In this document: piece after piece, positions 17,370-25,372 of the stretch | How positions within the stretch are numbered: the first letter of the stretch is position 1 | How the letters are laid out: every line of letters begins with the position of its first letter | Assembly: GCA_900751685.1 (NCBI GenBank) | Contig: CAADSR010000086.1 | Location: 1-40,269 of the forward strand | Source: Clostridia bacterium | GTDB lineage: Bacteria > Bacillota > Clostridia > UBA1381 | Length of the DNA: 40,269 bases | Direction: 5' to 3' | Made by a program: the position numbers and the translations under genes | Notes under the pieces: model-generated | Told to the model about the DNA's origin: nothing | What the model saw: the letters and a program-made list of their open reading frames with translations, nothing else | The model's database searches: none

Positions 17370-17640
17370 GCAAGTGGATGATTTGATGGACAACCTGTGG
17401 ATAACATCCCCGCGATTTATTTTCCATAAAATAACAGTGGATAACACGGGACTTGTCCCCCTATTGCCAACATCCGTTTTGGATAAATTTTCACGATGGT
17501 ATGCCAATTGTTGGACATTTCAACGCTGCCAACACCCCTACTACTATTACTATTATTTATTATAAAAATGGTTTGTACGTACATACGTACCTAAAATGTT
17601 ACAAACAGATGTGGATAAGCACCAAAAGGAGAGTTTTAAT
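17370..17640 (+). other. oriC: Chromosomal replication origin oriC
   Basis: The 271-base gap between dnaA and dnaN has two perfect DnaA boxes in the TGTGGATAA orientation (17396-17404, 17610-17618). One-mismatch or weaker boxes lie at 17436-17444 (AGTGGATAA) and 17478-17486 (TTTGGATAA). A C-rich stretch (17535-17538) runs into CTA CTA CTA TTA CTA TTA (17538-17555). On the other strand, read 3' to 5', this is GAT GAT GAT AAT GAT AAT, the DnaA-trio element used for strand opening in Bacillus. An AT-rich segment follows, then a 16-bp palindrome at 17575-17590. The arrangement matches the Firmicutes origin layout. Confidence 0.9.
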
Positions 17641-18774
17641 ATGAAAATAATCTGCAGTAAAGAACAGTTATTAGAAATGATTAATACCGTACAAAAGGCA
17701 ATCACGCCAAAATCCACCATGCCTATTTTAGAATGTATCAAGATCGATGCTTCTGCAGACGGCTCTATGATGGTGACCGGTAATAATCTAGATCTTTGTA
17801 TTGAATATACCAGTGAATGTGATATCCCAGAAGGCGGAAGCATTGCATTGACTTCTAAAATGTTTGGTGAAATCGTCCGCAAGCTGCCGGAAGGAAATGT
17901 TACGATCGATGTAAATGAAGAAAATAATATAACAAAAATCACCTGTTGCAGCAGTGAGTTCAACATCCAGGGCCTTTTGCCAAATGAATATCCAAGCGCC
18001 CCTGTCCTGGAGGAAAAGTACCGCTTTTCGTTGACCCAATATGTTTTAAAAAAGCTGATCCGGAAAACAATTTCTTTTGTTGCTGCAAATGAAGGGAAAA
18101 AACCAGTTCAGACCGGGGCTTTATTTGAGATCAAAAATGGCCTTTTAAGTGTTGTTGCTTCTGACGGTCACCGTCTTGCAGTCGTAAGGGAAGAAATTTC
18201 ACCAGAGCTTGCCGAGAGCCGTTTTGTTATCCCAGGGGCTACTCTGCGTGAGCTGCTTAAAATTTTAAAGGATGAGGATCAGCCGGTAGATATTATTGTT
18301 TCAGACCGGCATGTCCTTTTTGATTTTGGTTATTTTAAAGTATATACCCGTTTGCTGGAGGGAGAATTTCTTCGGTATGAGGCGATCATTTCAGCAGTAA
18401 ATACCATGCACGTGACCGTAGAGAACAGGGTAATCCGTGACAGCTTGGAAAGGGCTTCCCTTCTGATCAATGATGATATTTCAGCAAAATCAGAAAATAA
18501 AGTCCCTGTACGCTTTCATATCGCATACGACCGGATCGAGGTCTCTTGTATGACAGGGCGTGGAAAAGTCAATGATATCGTGAATGTGGAGCTGGATGAG
18601 GGAGATTTGACTATTGGCTTTAACTGCCGTTTTCTTCTGGATGCGCTGAGTGCATGCGATGAAGAAAAAGTAAAGATGGAATTTTCTACCGCGACAAGCG
18701 GGTGCTTTATCCGCTCAGTCGAAGATGAAGAAAATTATATTTATATGGTTCTCCCCGTACGTCTTTATAATTAA
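17641..18774 (+). CDS. dnaN: DNA polymerase III subunit beta, sliding clamp
   Basis: The 377-residue protein is the ring-shaped processivity clamp. It starts MKIICSKEQLLE, has the PILECIKI segment of domain 1 and the SDGHRLA signature in domain 2. It ends in YMVLPVRLYN, the usual hydrophobic C-terminal cleft region. The length is normal. An in-frame ATG exists at 17596, but AGGAG precedes ATG 17641 at proper spacing and the family always starts with this Met-Lys segment. The gene follows oriC, and a MBL-fold gene comes 14 bases after its stop. Confidence 0.98.
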   Translation: MKIICSKEQLLEMINTVQKAITPKSTMPILECIKIDASADGSMMVTGNNLDLCIEYTSECDIPEGGSIALTSKMFGEIVRKLPEGNVTIDVNEENNITKITCCSSEFNIQGLLPNEYPSAPVLEEKYRFSLTQYVLKKLIRKTISFVAANEGKKPVQTGALFEIKNGLLSVVASDGHRLAVVREEISPELAESRFVIPGATLRELLKILKDEDQPVDIIVSDRHVLFDFGYFKVYTRLLEGEFLRYEAIISAVNTMHVTVENRVIRDSLERASLLINDDISAKSENKVPVRFHIAYDRIEVSCMTGRGKVNDIVNVELDEGDLTIGFNCRFLLDALSACDEEKVKMEFSTATSGCFIRSVEDEENYIYMVLPVRLYN

Positions 18775-18788
18775 AAGGAGTGGGTGGA

Positions 18789-19418
18789 TTGAAAATAAAA
18801 CGGCTTAATAATTATCATACAGATGAAAACACATATTTGGTCTATGATGAAACTACAAAGGACGGGTTTGTGATAGATCCCGGTTATCATGCAGATGGAG
18901 TCTTGACTGCTGCGAAAGAGGATCAGGTCAATATCAAATTTATTTTAATTACCCATTGCCACTATGACCATATCTCAGGATTGGAAGAGCTGCGTGAAAA
19001 AACAGGCGCTCCGCTGGTTTCAGGAGAAAAATGTGCGGTCAATGTGACAGATCCGGACATTAATTTATCCCTGGGCGGACTGGGGATGCGTATTTTTGCA
19101 AAAAAGCCTGAAATCGTTTTATCCGACGGACAGGAAATCACCATAGGCCAGATGAGAATCAAATGTATCAATACACCCGGGCATACAAATTGCAGCGTTT
19201 GCTATGAGTGCGGCGGGCATCTTTTTTCAGGAGATACTTTGTTTTTAAGAAATGTAGGCCGGTGGGATCTGCCTACTGGGGATGAGGACTCTTTAGTGCG
19301 CTCGATCCAGGAAAGGCTGTATTGCCTGGATGAGGATATGGCCGTCCATCCAGGACACGGGGCAGATACTACAGTCGGATATGAAAAAAAATTCAATTTA
19401 TATGTAAAGGGACAGTAA
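18789..19418 (+). CDS. MBL-fold metallo-hydrolase, glyoxalase II-like
   Basis: The 209-residue metallo-beta-lactamase-fold protein has the full metal set: THCHYDH, a distal His in TPGHTNCS, Asp in FSGDTLF and His in HPGHG. This is the short glyoxalase II-like group with two metal ions. Actual substrates in this group (hydroxyacylglutathione, other thioesters, persulfides) cannot be told from sequence. A GTG at 18780 overlaps the ribosome site AAAGGAG. UUG 18789 is eight bases after it, so I chose UUG. The gene follows dnaN at 14 bases and abuts hemZ, so it belongs to the dnaA-side operon. Confidence 0.88.
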   Translation: MKIKRLNNYHTDENTYLVYDETTKDGFVIDPGYHADGVLTAAKEDQVNIKFILITHCHYDHISGLEELREKTGAPLVSGEKCAVNVTDPDINLSLGGLGMRIFAKKPEIVLSDGQEITIGQMRIKCINTPGHTNCSVCYECGGHLFSGDTLFLRNVGRWDLPTGDEDSLVRSIQERLYCLDEDMAVHPGHGADTTVGYEKKFNLYVKGQ

Positions 19419-19419
19419 A

Positions 19420-20862
19420 ATGAATATTATACAGAATGGCTATTGCTGTACCTATGAAATGAATTTATTTGCAAAGCTTTTCTTTTCAGAAGAAGAGGAT
19501 GTACTCATTTATTCGAACTTTTCCTATCAGGATGAAATGATCAATGTTTACACAACCATTATTTTTGAAGGCGATACTTATTTTGAAGATTATTATTATC
19601 CTTTTTCCGAAAAAGAAAAGGATATGAGGCTTCAAAAGAAGGTGTTTATTGCCGCTTGTACCAAATCATTTTGCCATGCTGCCCAAAAGATCCGGGAGGT
19701 TCAGCTGCCTTGGGGCGTAATGTGCGGGATCCGTCCGGCAAAGATTGTGCGTGAATTATTAGAGCAGGGTTATTCAAGAGAGCAGACACGGCAAACCGTG
19801 GCTCAGATCTATGAGACAAAGGAAGAAAAAATTGAATTGGCAATCAAGGTTGCAGAAAATGAAAGGGTTCTTTTAAGCTCGATCCCTGAACATTCAATCA
19901 GCCTTTATATAGGGATCCCTTTTTGCCCTACCAGATGTTTATATTGTTCTTTTGTTTCTACGGATGTGCGGGTAAGTGGAAAATATATGGATGAATATGT
20001 CCGTCTGTTACTCAAAGAGATCGAAAAAACAGCGGAGATCATCTCTAAAATGGGTGTGTTTGTTGAAACGGTCTATATTGGAGGGGGAACGCCGACCACG
20101 TTGTCAGCAGAACAGCTATCAGCAATTTTTTCTCATCTGAATCAATATTTTGCTTCAAGCAAGCTGCATGAATTTACCTTGGAAGCCGGCCGGCCGGACA
20201 CGATCACAGAACAAAAATTATCGGCTGCTTTTGCCGGGGGAGTAAACCGGATCAGTATCAATCCTCAAAGCATGAACCAGCAAACCCTGCAAAAAGTAGG
20301 CCGTACCCATAGCCCTGAAATGGTAAAGGATTGTTTTAAGATGGCAAGAAAAGCTGGGTTTGAGAATATCAATATGGATCTAATTGCCGGACTGCCGGGA
20401 GAAACTCCCCAGATGTTTTCTCATAGCCTGAATGAGGTCATTGAGCTGGACCCAGAGAACATAACGGTGCATTCCATGTGTATTAAGCGGGCTGCTTCAC
20501 TGCGTTTTTCACAGCAGGAGCTGACCCAGGCCCAGGACATGAACCTGATGCTGAATGAGACCCAGGCGAGGATGAAGCAGACAGGGCGTGAGCCTTATTA
20601 TATGTACCGGCAAAAGAATATCCTTGGGAATCTTGAAAATGTAGGATATGCTCGGCCTGGCACCATGAGTGCTTATAACGTAAATATCATGGAAGAGGTT
20701 CAGACGATCCTTGCCCTGGGAGGCGGAGGATCTACAAAAATTGTGATGGATGGCCGGATCGAGCGGATCTTTAATTTTAAGGACCCGTATGAATATATCC
20801 GGCGTTTTGATGAAATCTTGAAGAAGAAGGACCTTATTTTAGAGATTTTAGGAGTACAATAA
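19420..20862 (+). CDS. hemZ: HemZ-type radical SAM coproporphyrinogen dehydrogenase-like protein
   Basis: The 480-residue protein has an N-terminal extension (1-160) typical of HemZ, then a radical SAM core. The cluster-binding cysteines are C169, C173 and C176 (CPTRCLYC), followed by GGGTPT near 218. HemZ resembles HemN/HemW and has been proposed to act on coproporphyrinogen without oxygen, but many anaerobes that carry it lack full haem synthesis. A role in haem insertion or another radical reaction is therefore possible. It begins one base after the MBL gene stop and ends one base before the dnaC-like gene, so the three are tightly coupled. Confidence 0.9.
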   Translation: MNIIQNGYCCTYEMNLFAKLFFSEEEDVLIYSNFSYQDEMINVYTTIIFEGDTYFEDYYYPFSEKEKDMRLQKKVFIAACTKSFCHAAQKIREVQLPWGVMCGIRPAKIVRELLEQGYSREQTRQTVAQIYETKEEKIELAIKVAENERVLLSSIPEHSISLYIGIPFCPTRCLYCSFVSTDVRVSGKYMDEYVRLLLKEIEKTAEIISKMGVFVETVYIGGGTPTTLSAEQLSAIFSHLNQYFASSKLHEFTLEAGRPDTITEQKLSAAFAGGVNRISINPQSMNQQTLQKVGRTHSPEMVKDCFKMARKAGFENINMDLIAGLPGETPQMFSHSLNEVIELDPENITVHSMCIKRAASLRFSQQELTQAQDMNLMLNETQARMKQTGREPYYMYRQKNILGNLENVGYARPGTMSAYNVNIMEEVQTILALGGGGSTKIVMDGRIERIFNFKDPYEYIRRFDEILKKKDLILEILGVQ

Positions 20863-20863
20863 A

Positions 20864-21856
20864 ATGGTATATGATGAACAGCTGATTCAGCGGATTTTAG
20901 ATGAGTATGATGGTTTGCGTACAAGTGCTGCAATGGACCGGAAACGAAGGATCAGAGAGGTCTATTCGAAGGTCCCTGAGATTGAAAAAATTGATAAAGA
21001 AATCAACCGGGTCGGGTTTGAAAACACATCTTATATTTTAAATCATCCTGGGGAGGCAAAGGAAGCAAATCAGAAATTAAAGAAAACGATTCAAAATTTG
21101 ATGGCGGAAAAGAAAGATCTTTTGATTCAATATCATATTCCAGAGGATTTTAACAAATATCATTATCAATGTGAATTGTGTAAGGATACCGGGTACATAG
21201 ACGGGAAACGCTGTAACTGTTTCCAGCAGAAATTGATTGATGCTGCGTATGCCCAATCAAATTTAAAAAATATTTTTGAAAAGCAGAATTTTAAATCCTT
21301 TCAATTCAGCTACTATTCAAAAGAGCCTCAGACCTTGGGAGAACAATCTCCTTATGAGCATATTGTTGCGATTTATGATCATTGTGTTGAATTTGTAGCA
21401 AATTTTGGACAGGAAGAGAAAAGCCTTTTATTTTATGGCGGGCCGGGCCTTGGAAAGACCTTCTTATCCAGCTGTATTGCAAAAGAGCTGATCGAGCGGG
21501 GGTATACAGTTATTTATACCCGTGCCACAAAGCTTTTTTCTATGTATGAAGATTACAAATTCGGACGCGGTGAGATGAGGACAGCAGAGGATATGATCCA
21601 CCGTGTATATGATGCGGATCTTTTGATCATAGATGATTTAGGAACAGAATCTCAAAATAAAAATACGATGCCTTTCTTATTTGATATTTTTAATGAACGG
21701 CTTGCAAATGGAAAGAAAATGATTATCAGCACAAATTATTCTACTGCTGCATTATCAAAGGTTTATTCCGGGCGTTTTACCTCACGGATCGTGGAGCATT
21801 TTATCCCCCTTCATTTTGTAGGACAGGATATCCGTAAAAAATTATTAGAAAAATAA
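20864..21856 (+). CDS. DnaC/DnaI-type helicase loader ATPase
   Basis: The 330-residue AAA+ ATPase has an N-terminal helical part (1-95) and a four-cysteine zinc ribbon (C103, C106, C117, C119). The ATPase domain has Walker A GGPGLGKT (192-199), Walker B LLIIDDLG, and an arginine in the SGRFTSRI region. This layout matches Firmicutes DnaI and clostridial DnaC, which load the replicative DnaB-family helicase onto origin DNA. IstB transposition helpers are similar but lack the zinc ribbon, and no transposase lies next to it. The ATG is one base after the hemZ stop. Confidence 0.9.
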   Translation: MVYDEQLIQRILDEYDGLRTSAAMDRKRRIREVYSKVPEIEKIDKEINRVGFENTSYILNHPGEAKEANQKLKKTIQNLMAEKKDLLIQYHIPEDFNKYHYQCELCKDTGYIDGKRCNCFQQKLIDAAYAQSNLKNIFEKQNFKSFQFSYYSKEPQTLGEQSPYEHIVAIYDHCVEFVANFGQEEKSLLFYGGPGLGKTFLSSCIAKELIERGYTVIYTRATKLFSMYEDYKFGRGEMRTAEDMIHRVYDADLLIIDDLGTESQNKNTMPFLFDIFNERLANGKKMIISTNYSTAALSKVYSGRFTSRIVEHFIPLHFVGQDIRKKLLEK

Positions 21857-22057
21857 TAAAAAAAGCGGCTTGGTTTTTAATGTGGAGTATCAATAGATCA
21901 CCATTTCTCTTCCATATAGGACGTTTAAAATTAAAAATCAATATTAGGGGCGAGGGACTTTACAGCCCGCCGCTAATTGAAGAGAGAATGTGCTTTATCG
22001 GCGGGATGAGGGCATCCCTCCCTACTGGAAAATATGAAATCAACCATTCAATCCATA
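21857..22057. other. Gene-free gap with a GC-rich inverted repeat
   Basis: This roughly 200-base stretch follows the dnaC-like gene. CCCGCCG is mirrored by CGGCGGG about 27 bases later (between about 21967 and 22010). A second hairpin (GAGGG CAT CCCTC) lies just downstream, both in otherwise AT-rich DNA. A 61-codon frame (21880-22065) runs through it, but there is no ribosome site and no family resemblance. It could be a structured RNA end or a degenerate sequence. Confidence 0.3.
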
Positions 22058-22098
22058 AAAAATAATGGCAGATACTTTTTTGTGTCTGCCATCATTTT
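22058..22098. terminator. Bidirectional terminator
   Basis: An 11-bp stem with one wobble pairs 22065-22075 (ATGGCAGATAC) with 22082-22092 (GTGTCTGCCAT). It is flanked by a T-rich run on the plus side and an A run on the other. It sits between the convergent dnaC-like and YpsA-like genes and can serve both. Confidence 0.75.
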
Positions 22099-22127
22099 AT
22101 CGCTTTACATTTTTTATGAGTTTCTTT

Positions 22128-22634
22128 TTATTTTGTATTCTCTGCATAGAGTTCATCAGCAATGTTATAAACTGAAACAAAGTGAGATTGTGCATAGCGT
22201 ATGGTCTGCCCTGTACCGCTTCGGGACAAGATGTAATAAGCGATTCCAAAGGAGGAATCATTGACCATTGTATAATTTCTTTTTTTCATACAATCCTTTG
22301 TATAAGGCTCTGGCGAGATATAGCGGTATTGGTCAGCCTTGCTTAGAATAAGCCGAAATTGGTACCGTTGGGGATCAGACCAGAATTTTTCTTGCCCGTA
22401 GCAAGGAAGATAGATCAGGAGCTTTAATTCTGGGATGGTCTCTTTTAAAAGAAGGACTGTTTTTGCGGCAAGCAGGTCAAAGCCCAAAGCCCCTCCTGAA
22501 ATGAAGGTATCTACTTTATAGTTTTCGTATAAAAACAAAATTTGTTTTTTTAGAATATCATGGACCTGGCCGGTTTGATGCTTCGGCAGATTTCGGTGGC
22601 CTGTAAAAAAACATGTTTTTTCCTTTTCAATCAT
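22128..22634 (-). CDS. SLOG/DUF1273 family protein, YpsA-like
   Basis: The 168-residue protein has the Rossmann-like SLOG fold. CFFTGHRN opens it, FISGGALGFD supplies the Gly-rich ligand loop and LLIYLPCYGQEKFW follows. This matches the DUF1273/YpsA group. SLOG proteins are thought to bind nucleotides or nucleotide-derived ligands. YpsA affects cell division in some Gram-positives, but no biochemical role is fixed. It lies downstream of the ger operon on the same strand. Its ribosome site GGGGGGAG forms part of a long hairpin, so translation may be controlled. Confidence 0.8.
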   Translation of the reverse strand: MIEKEKTCFFTGHRNLPKHQTGQVHDILKKQILFLYENYKVDTFISGGALGFDLLAAKTVLLLKETIPELKLLIYLPCYGQEKFWSDPQRYQFRLILSKADQYRYISPEPYTKDCMKKRNYTMVNDSSFGIAYYILSRSGTGQTIRYAQSHFVSVYNIADELYAENTK

Positions 22635-22635
22635 A

Positions 22636-22674
22636 AAGCTCCCCCCTTTATAGTTATTATAAGGGGGGAAGCTT
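22636..22674 (-). promoter_or_regulatory. Hairpin that covers the ribosome site of the SLOG gene
   Basis: On the minus strand AAGCTTCCCCCC can pair with GGGGGGAGCTT, and the stem extends through UUAUA with UAUAA. The pairing occludes the purine-rich ribosome site of the gene starting at 22634. No U run follows, so it is a poor terminator and a better candidate for translational control or RNA processing between ger and this gene. Confidence 0.5.
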
Positions 22675-22689
22675 AAAAAAACAAGCCTA

Positions 22690-22851
22690 TTAGATAAAAT
22701 AAATAACAGAAGAACCTAGCATAATCACCATGAGTAATAATATTCCTACCGCTGCTGTTTTATTTTTTTCACGGAGAACAAAGATAAAGAAACTAATAGT
22801 CTTGATCAGGCAAATAAAAATCAAAATTCCTATAAATATTTTTAATCCCAT
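22690..22851 (-). CDS. 53-residue two-helix membrane protein at the end of the ger operon
   Basis: ATG 22851 is preceded by AGGGAGGAAATT and the frame runs to TAA 22690-22692. The product has two membrane helices: one from about residue 4 to 26 (IFIGILIFICLIKTISFFIF) and one from about 35 to 52 (AVGILLLMVIMLGSSVIYF). A basic loop (LREKNKT) joins them. It starts 14 bases after the gerAC stop, so it is the fourth gene of the germination operon. In some Bacillus species gerA-type operons carry a small two-helix D subunit that modulates receptor function. Position and shape suggest an analogue, although sequence homology is not shown. The ribosome site and context make it a real gene. Confidence 0.7.
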   Translation of the reverse strand: MGLKIFIGILIFICLIKTISFFIFVLREKNKTAAVGILLLMVIMLGSSVIYFI

Positions 22852-22864
22852 AATTTCCTCCCTG

Positions 22865-24289
22865 CTACTTTGCTTCTGTACGGACGGTCAGTCCTGTCTG
22901 GCGGACTTTAAATTTAACATGGACTTCAAATTCTGTGTCTTTGTATTTTTCCGGCCAATTATAGGCTTCAAACTCGGGATAAGTCAGAAATTTACGTTTT
23001 ACAATACCACCGATCCCTAAAATATCAGATTGGAATTCTTTTGTTGTTTTATTTAGAAATTTGAGCATTGCATTTTCAATATCTTTTCCTGTCTTTTCTT
23101 CAAAGTTTTTTATATCTTGCTCTACAAGGTATTCGCTGGGCAGGGACCGGAAATCTGCCTCCAGCTTTACATCAAATTTTACTTTTGCATGGCTTTCATC
23201 TAATTCCACTTTGACTTTTGGATCTTGGTTTTGCTCGATTTTAACTGTAACAGGGGTGCTGTTTTCTGATTCTCCATGAAATGTGGTATAATTGCTCCGG
23301 TAATCCCCATTTAGAATGTTGAAAAGCTCTGTTTCGATACTCCGTAAAGTACCGACCATATAATCGTTATGGAAGACAGCACTACCAATTACTTCACTTT
23401 TATTTTCTTCTTCGATCGCGACCTCACCAGCTAAATAATTTTTTAGCTTATATTCAAATCCTTCCTCATTGACCGGGGCATTTTTTTGCAGGGCGTTTTG
23501 ATCCTCTTTACTGGAGCTGCTTCCTCCGCCTTCCGAGGAGCCACCGGAGCTGCCGCCAGAACCTCCGCCGGAACCGCCTTCTGAGCCTCCGCCGGAACCC
23601 CCGCTGGAACCGCCCTCCGAGCCACTGCTTCCGCCGCTGCTGCCTTGAGAGCCGCCAGAGCTTTCCCCTTTTATTTCCTTTTCACTTTTGAACACGCCTG
23701 CAATCGGAAGAACATTATCTTTTTCCGGGGAGGTCTGATAAAAATAAAAGCTTTCTAATGCGCTTAAAGGAACTGCGTTGTATTCATTTTCTTCAAAAAC
23801 AAGCTGATAATATTTTGCAGGATTTACTTCGATAACAGGGGCGTTTGACTTTAGATATTCGTTTGCGCTGGTTTGTGAAACAGCCATATAAACATTTGGC
23901 CGGACTTCCTCGCTTCTGGCCATTGTTTGCGTAAAGTCCTTCAATCCTTCCCGGGCAAGCTCCTCTGAAAAGACGAATAGCTTTGTATGGGCCAGGGAGA
24001 ATTTTTTGCTTACAATATGGTTTGAAATATTGATCGCGGCATAGATCGTCGGGGCTTCGACCATGATATTTTCAAGGATCTCACTGCCCCCTTTTCCTCC
24101 CTGCTCAGAGGTCCCTCCGCTGATCTGAGTTGGTTTTGCAAATTGGATCGTGATATTATAGTTATCATTTTCGGCTTTATCAAATCCCATCGCAGTAATG
24201 TAAGCGATATCATTTGGTTCATTTCCGTCGTAACATCCGCAAAGTAACAGGGTCATACTTAAAAGGACTAGTACTGCATATTTCTTCAT
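22865..24289 (-). CDS. gerAC: Spore germination receptor C subunit, lipoprotein
   Basis: The 474-residue Ger(x)C-family protein starts with a lipoprotein signal peptide and lipobox LLCGC (Cys19). Domain I follows (ITAMGFDKAE, then FSLAHTKLFVFSEE). The C-terminal domain has the usual IKNFEEKTGKDIEN stretch. It is expected on the outer face of the inner spore membrane in complex with the A and B subunits. Residues 209-260 are almost all Gly and Ser with a few Glu, a long flexible insert between domains that I do not associate with typical family members. Its ATG overlaps the gerAB stop codon (ATGA), showing tight coupling. Confidence 0.92.
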   Translation of the reverse strand: MKKYAVLVLLSMTLLLCGCYDGNEPNDIAYITAMGFDKAENDNYNITIQFAKPTQISGGTSEQGGKGGSEILENIMVEAPTIYAAINISNHIVSKKFSLAHTKLFVFSEELAREGLKDFTQTMARSEEVRPNVYMAVSQTSANEYLKSNAPVIEVNPAKYYQLVFEENEYNAVPLSALESFYFYQTSPEKDNVLPIAGVFKSEKEIKGESSGGSQGSSGGSSGSEGGSSGGSGGGSEGGSGGGSGGSSGGSSEGGGSSSSKEDQNALQKNAPVNEEGFEYKLKNYLAGEVAIEEENKSEVIGSAVFHNDYMVGTLRSIETELFNILNGDYRSNYTTFHGESENSTPVTVKIEQNQDPKVKVELDESHAKVKFDVKLEADFRSLPSEYLVEQDIKNFEEKTGKDIENAMLKFLNKTTKEFQSDILGIGGIVKRKFLTYPEFEAYNWPEKYKDTEFEVHVKFKVRQTGLTVRTEAK

Positions 24290-25362
24290 TTGCTTTGCCC
24301 CCTTGCTTTTGAATAAATACCAAAGATGATTGGAAGTAGGAATGCCAAAGGCGTCATGATCATAACATTAATATCCTGAAACCGCAAAAGGTCTACCACG
24401 GAAGATGGGATAAAGGCAATGGTAGAGATAATGATCACGACCGGAAAAATAAGCGGTTTATAGTAGCGGATATTGAAGGTCATCTGCCACACTAAACAGA
24501 TGATATAAAGGTATAAGGAAGCATACAGGAACATGGAAATAGACCATACAAATTCAAAGAATGCCTCCAAACGTTCAAAGAAAGAGCCAATTTTTACGAT
24601 TCTGGTCAATTGGTATACTGGCATAATAAATTCAGTGGATGTTGGGTAGGGGTAAACAAAGGTATAAGCAAGTAATATGATAACAACCACAAAGCCGCTG
24701 ATCAGGATAGAACGGAACCCACTGCTGACAGCCTCATGCCGGTTTTTACAAAAAGGAAGCAGGAGGTTGAGCACAATAAGGTCAGAGAAAATAGAAATGG
24801 AGCCTGTTCCGTGAAACATAATGTTGGAAACACCATTTCCGAAGATCGGGAAGATATTATTTGCCTTAAAATGAGGGAACAGTAAGATAAGAAAAATGAT
24901 CAATACGATCCCTGCAATCGGAAGAAAGATAGAATGGATCCTGGAGATAGATTCCACGCCATTGTACGCGCCGATCGCGATTGATATCCCAAAAGCCAGA
25001 ATAATAAATTCAATTGGGGAATTTGGTAAAAGAACAGTCCGCACAGATTCCGGGAATGCGCGCATCGTAGAGGATATATTTGCAATCAGTACAATGATCA
25101 GCAGAACCCCGATAAAGATGCGCAGCCCTTTCCCCCCAGCATGTTCTGCAAGGGTAATGACGTTATCTTTACTCTTATATAGGCTGGTGGTGATCCAAAA
25201 TAATATTAAAGTCAGGACTGTAGCAAGAACCCCTTCCATCCAAGCGGCATTCCCACTGGAAATGACCATGCTTCTTGGAAAGGTAAGAAGCATCTTAATG
25301 GAGATCAAGTTGACCATGACGCTTGTTAATTCTTTTTTACCAATTAAAATTGAATTTTTCAT
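24286..25362 (-). CDS. gerAB: Spore germination receptor B subunit, APC-type membrane protein
   Basis: The 358-residue protein is almost entirely hydrophobic, with about ten membrane helices, and belongs to the GerAB spore germination family within the amino acid permease superfamily. In known receptors the B subunit binds the germinant, often an amino acid. The start is ATG 25362 after AGAGGT. The gene follows gerAA by about ten bases and overlaps gerAC by four. Typical features include the early VNLISIKML helix and SRIHSIFLPIAG. Germinant specificity cannot be read from sequence. Confidence 0.92.
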   Translation of the reverse strand: MKNSILIGKKELTSVMVNLISIKMLLTFPRSMVISSGNAAWMEGVLATVLTLILFWITTSLYKSKDNVITLAEHAGGKGLRIFIGVLLIIVLIANISSTMRAFPESVRTVLLPNSPIEFIILAFGISIAIGAYNGVESISRIHSIFLPIAGIVLIIFLILLFPHFKANNIFPIFGNGVSNIMFHGTGSISIFSDLIVLNLLLPFCKNRHEAVSSGFRSILISGFVVVIILLAYTFVYPYPTSTEFIMPVYQLTRIVKIGSFFERLEAFFEFVWSISMFLYASLYLYIICLVWQMTFNIRYYKPLIFPVVIIISTIAFIPSSVVDLLRFQDINVMIMTPLAFLLPIIFGIYSKARGQSK

Positions 25363-25372
25363 ACAATACCTC

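Noticed and set aside
21880..22065. 61-codon plus-strand frame ending just before the bidirectional terminator
   Set aside because: No ribosome site, no family resemblance and GC-rich hairpins dominate its sequence; kept only as a note in the gap entry.
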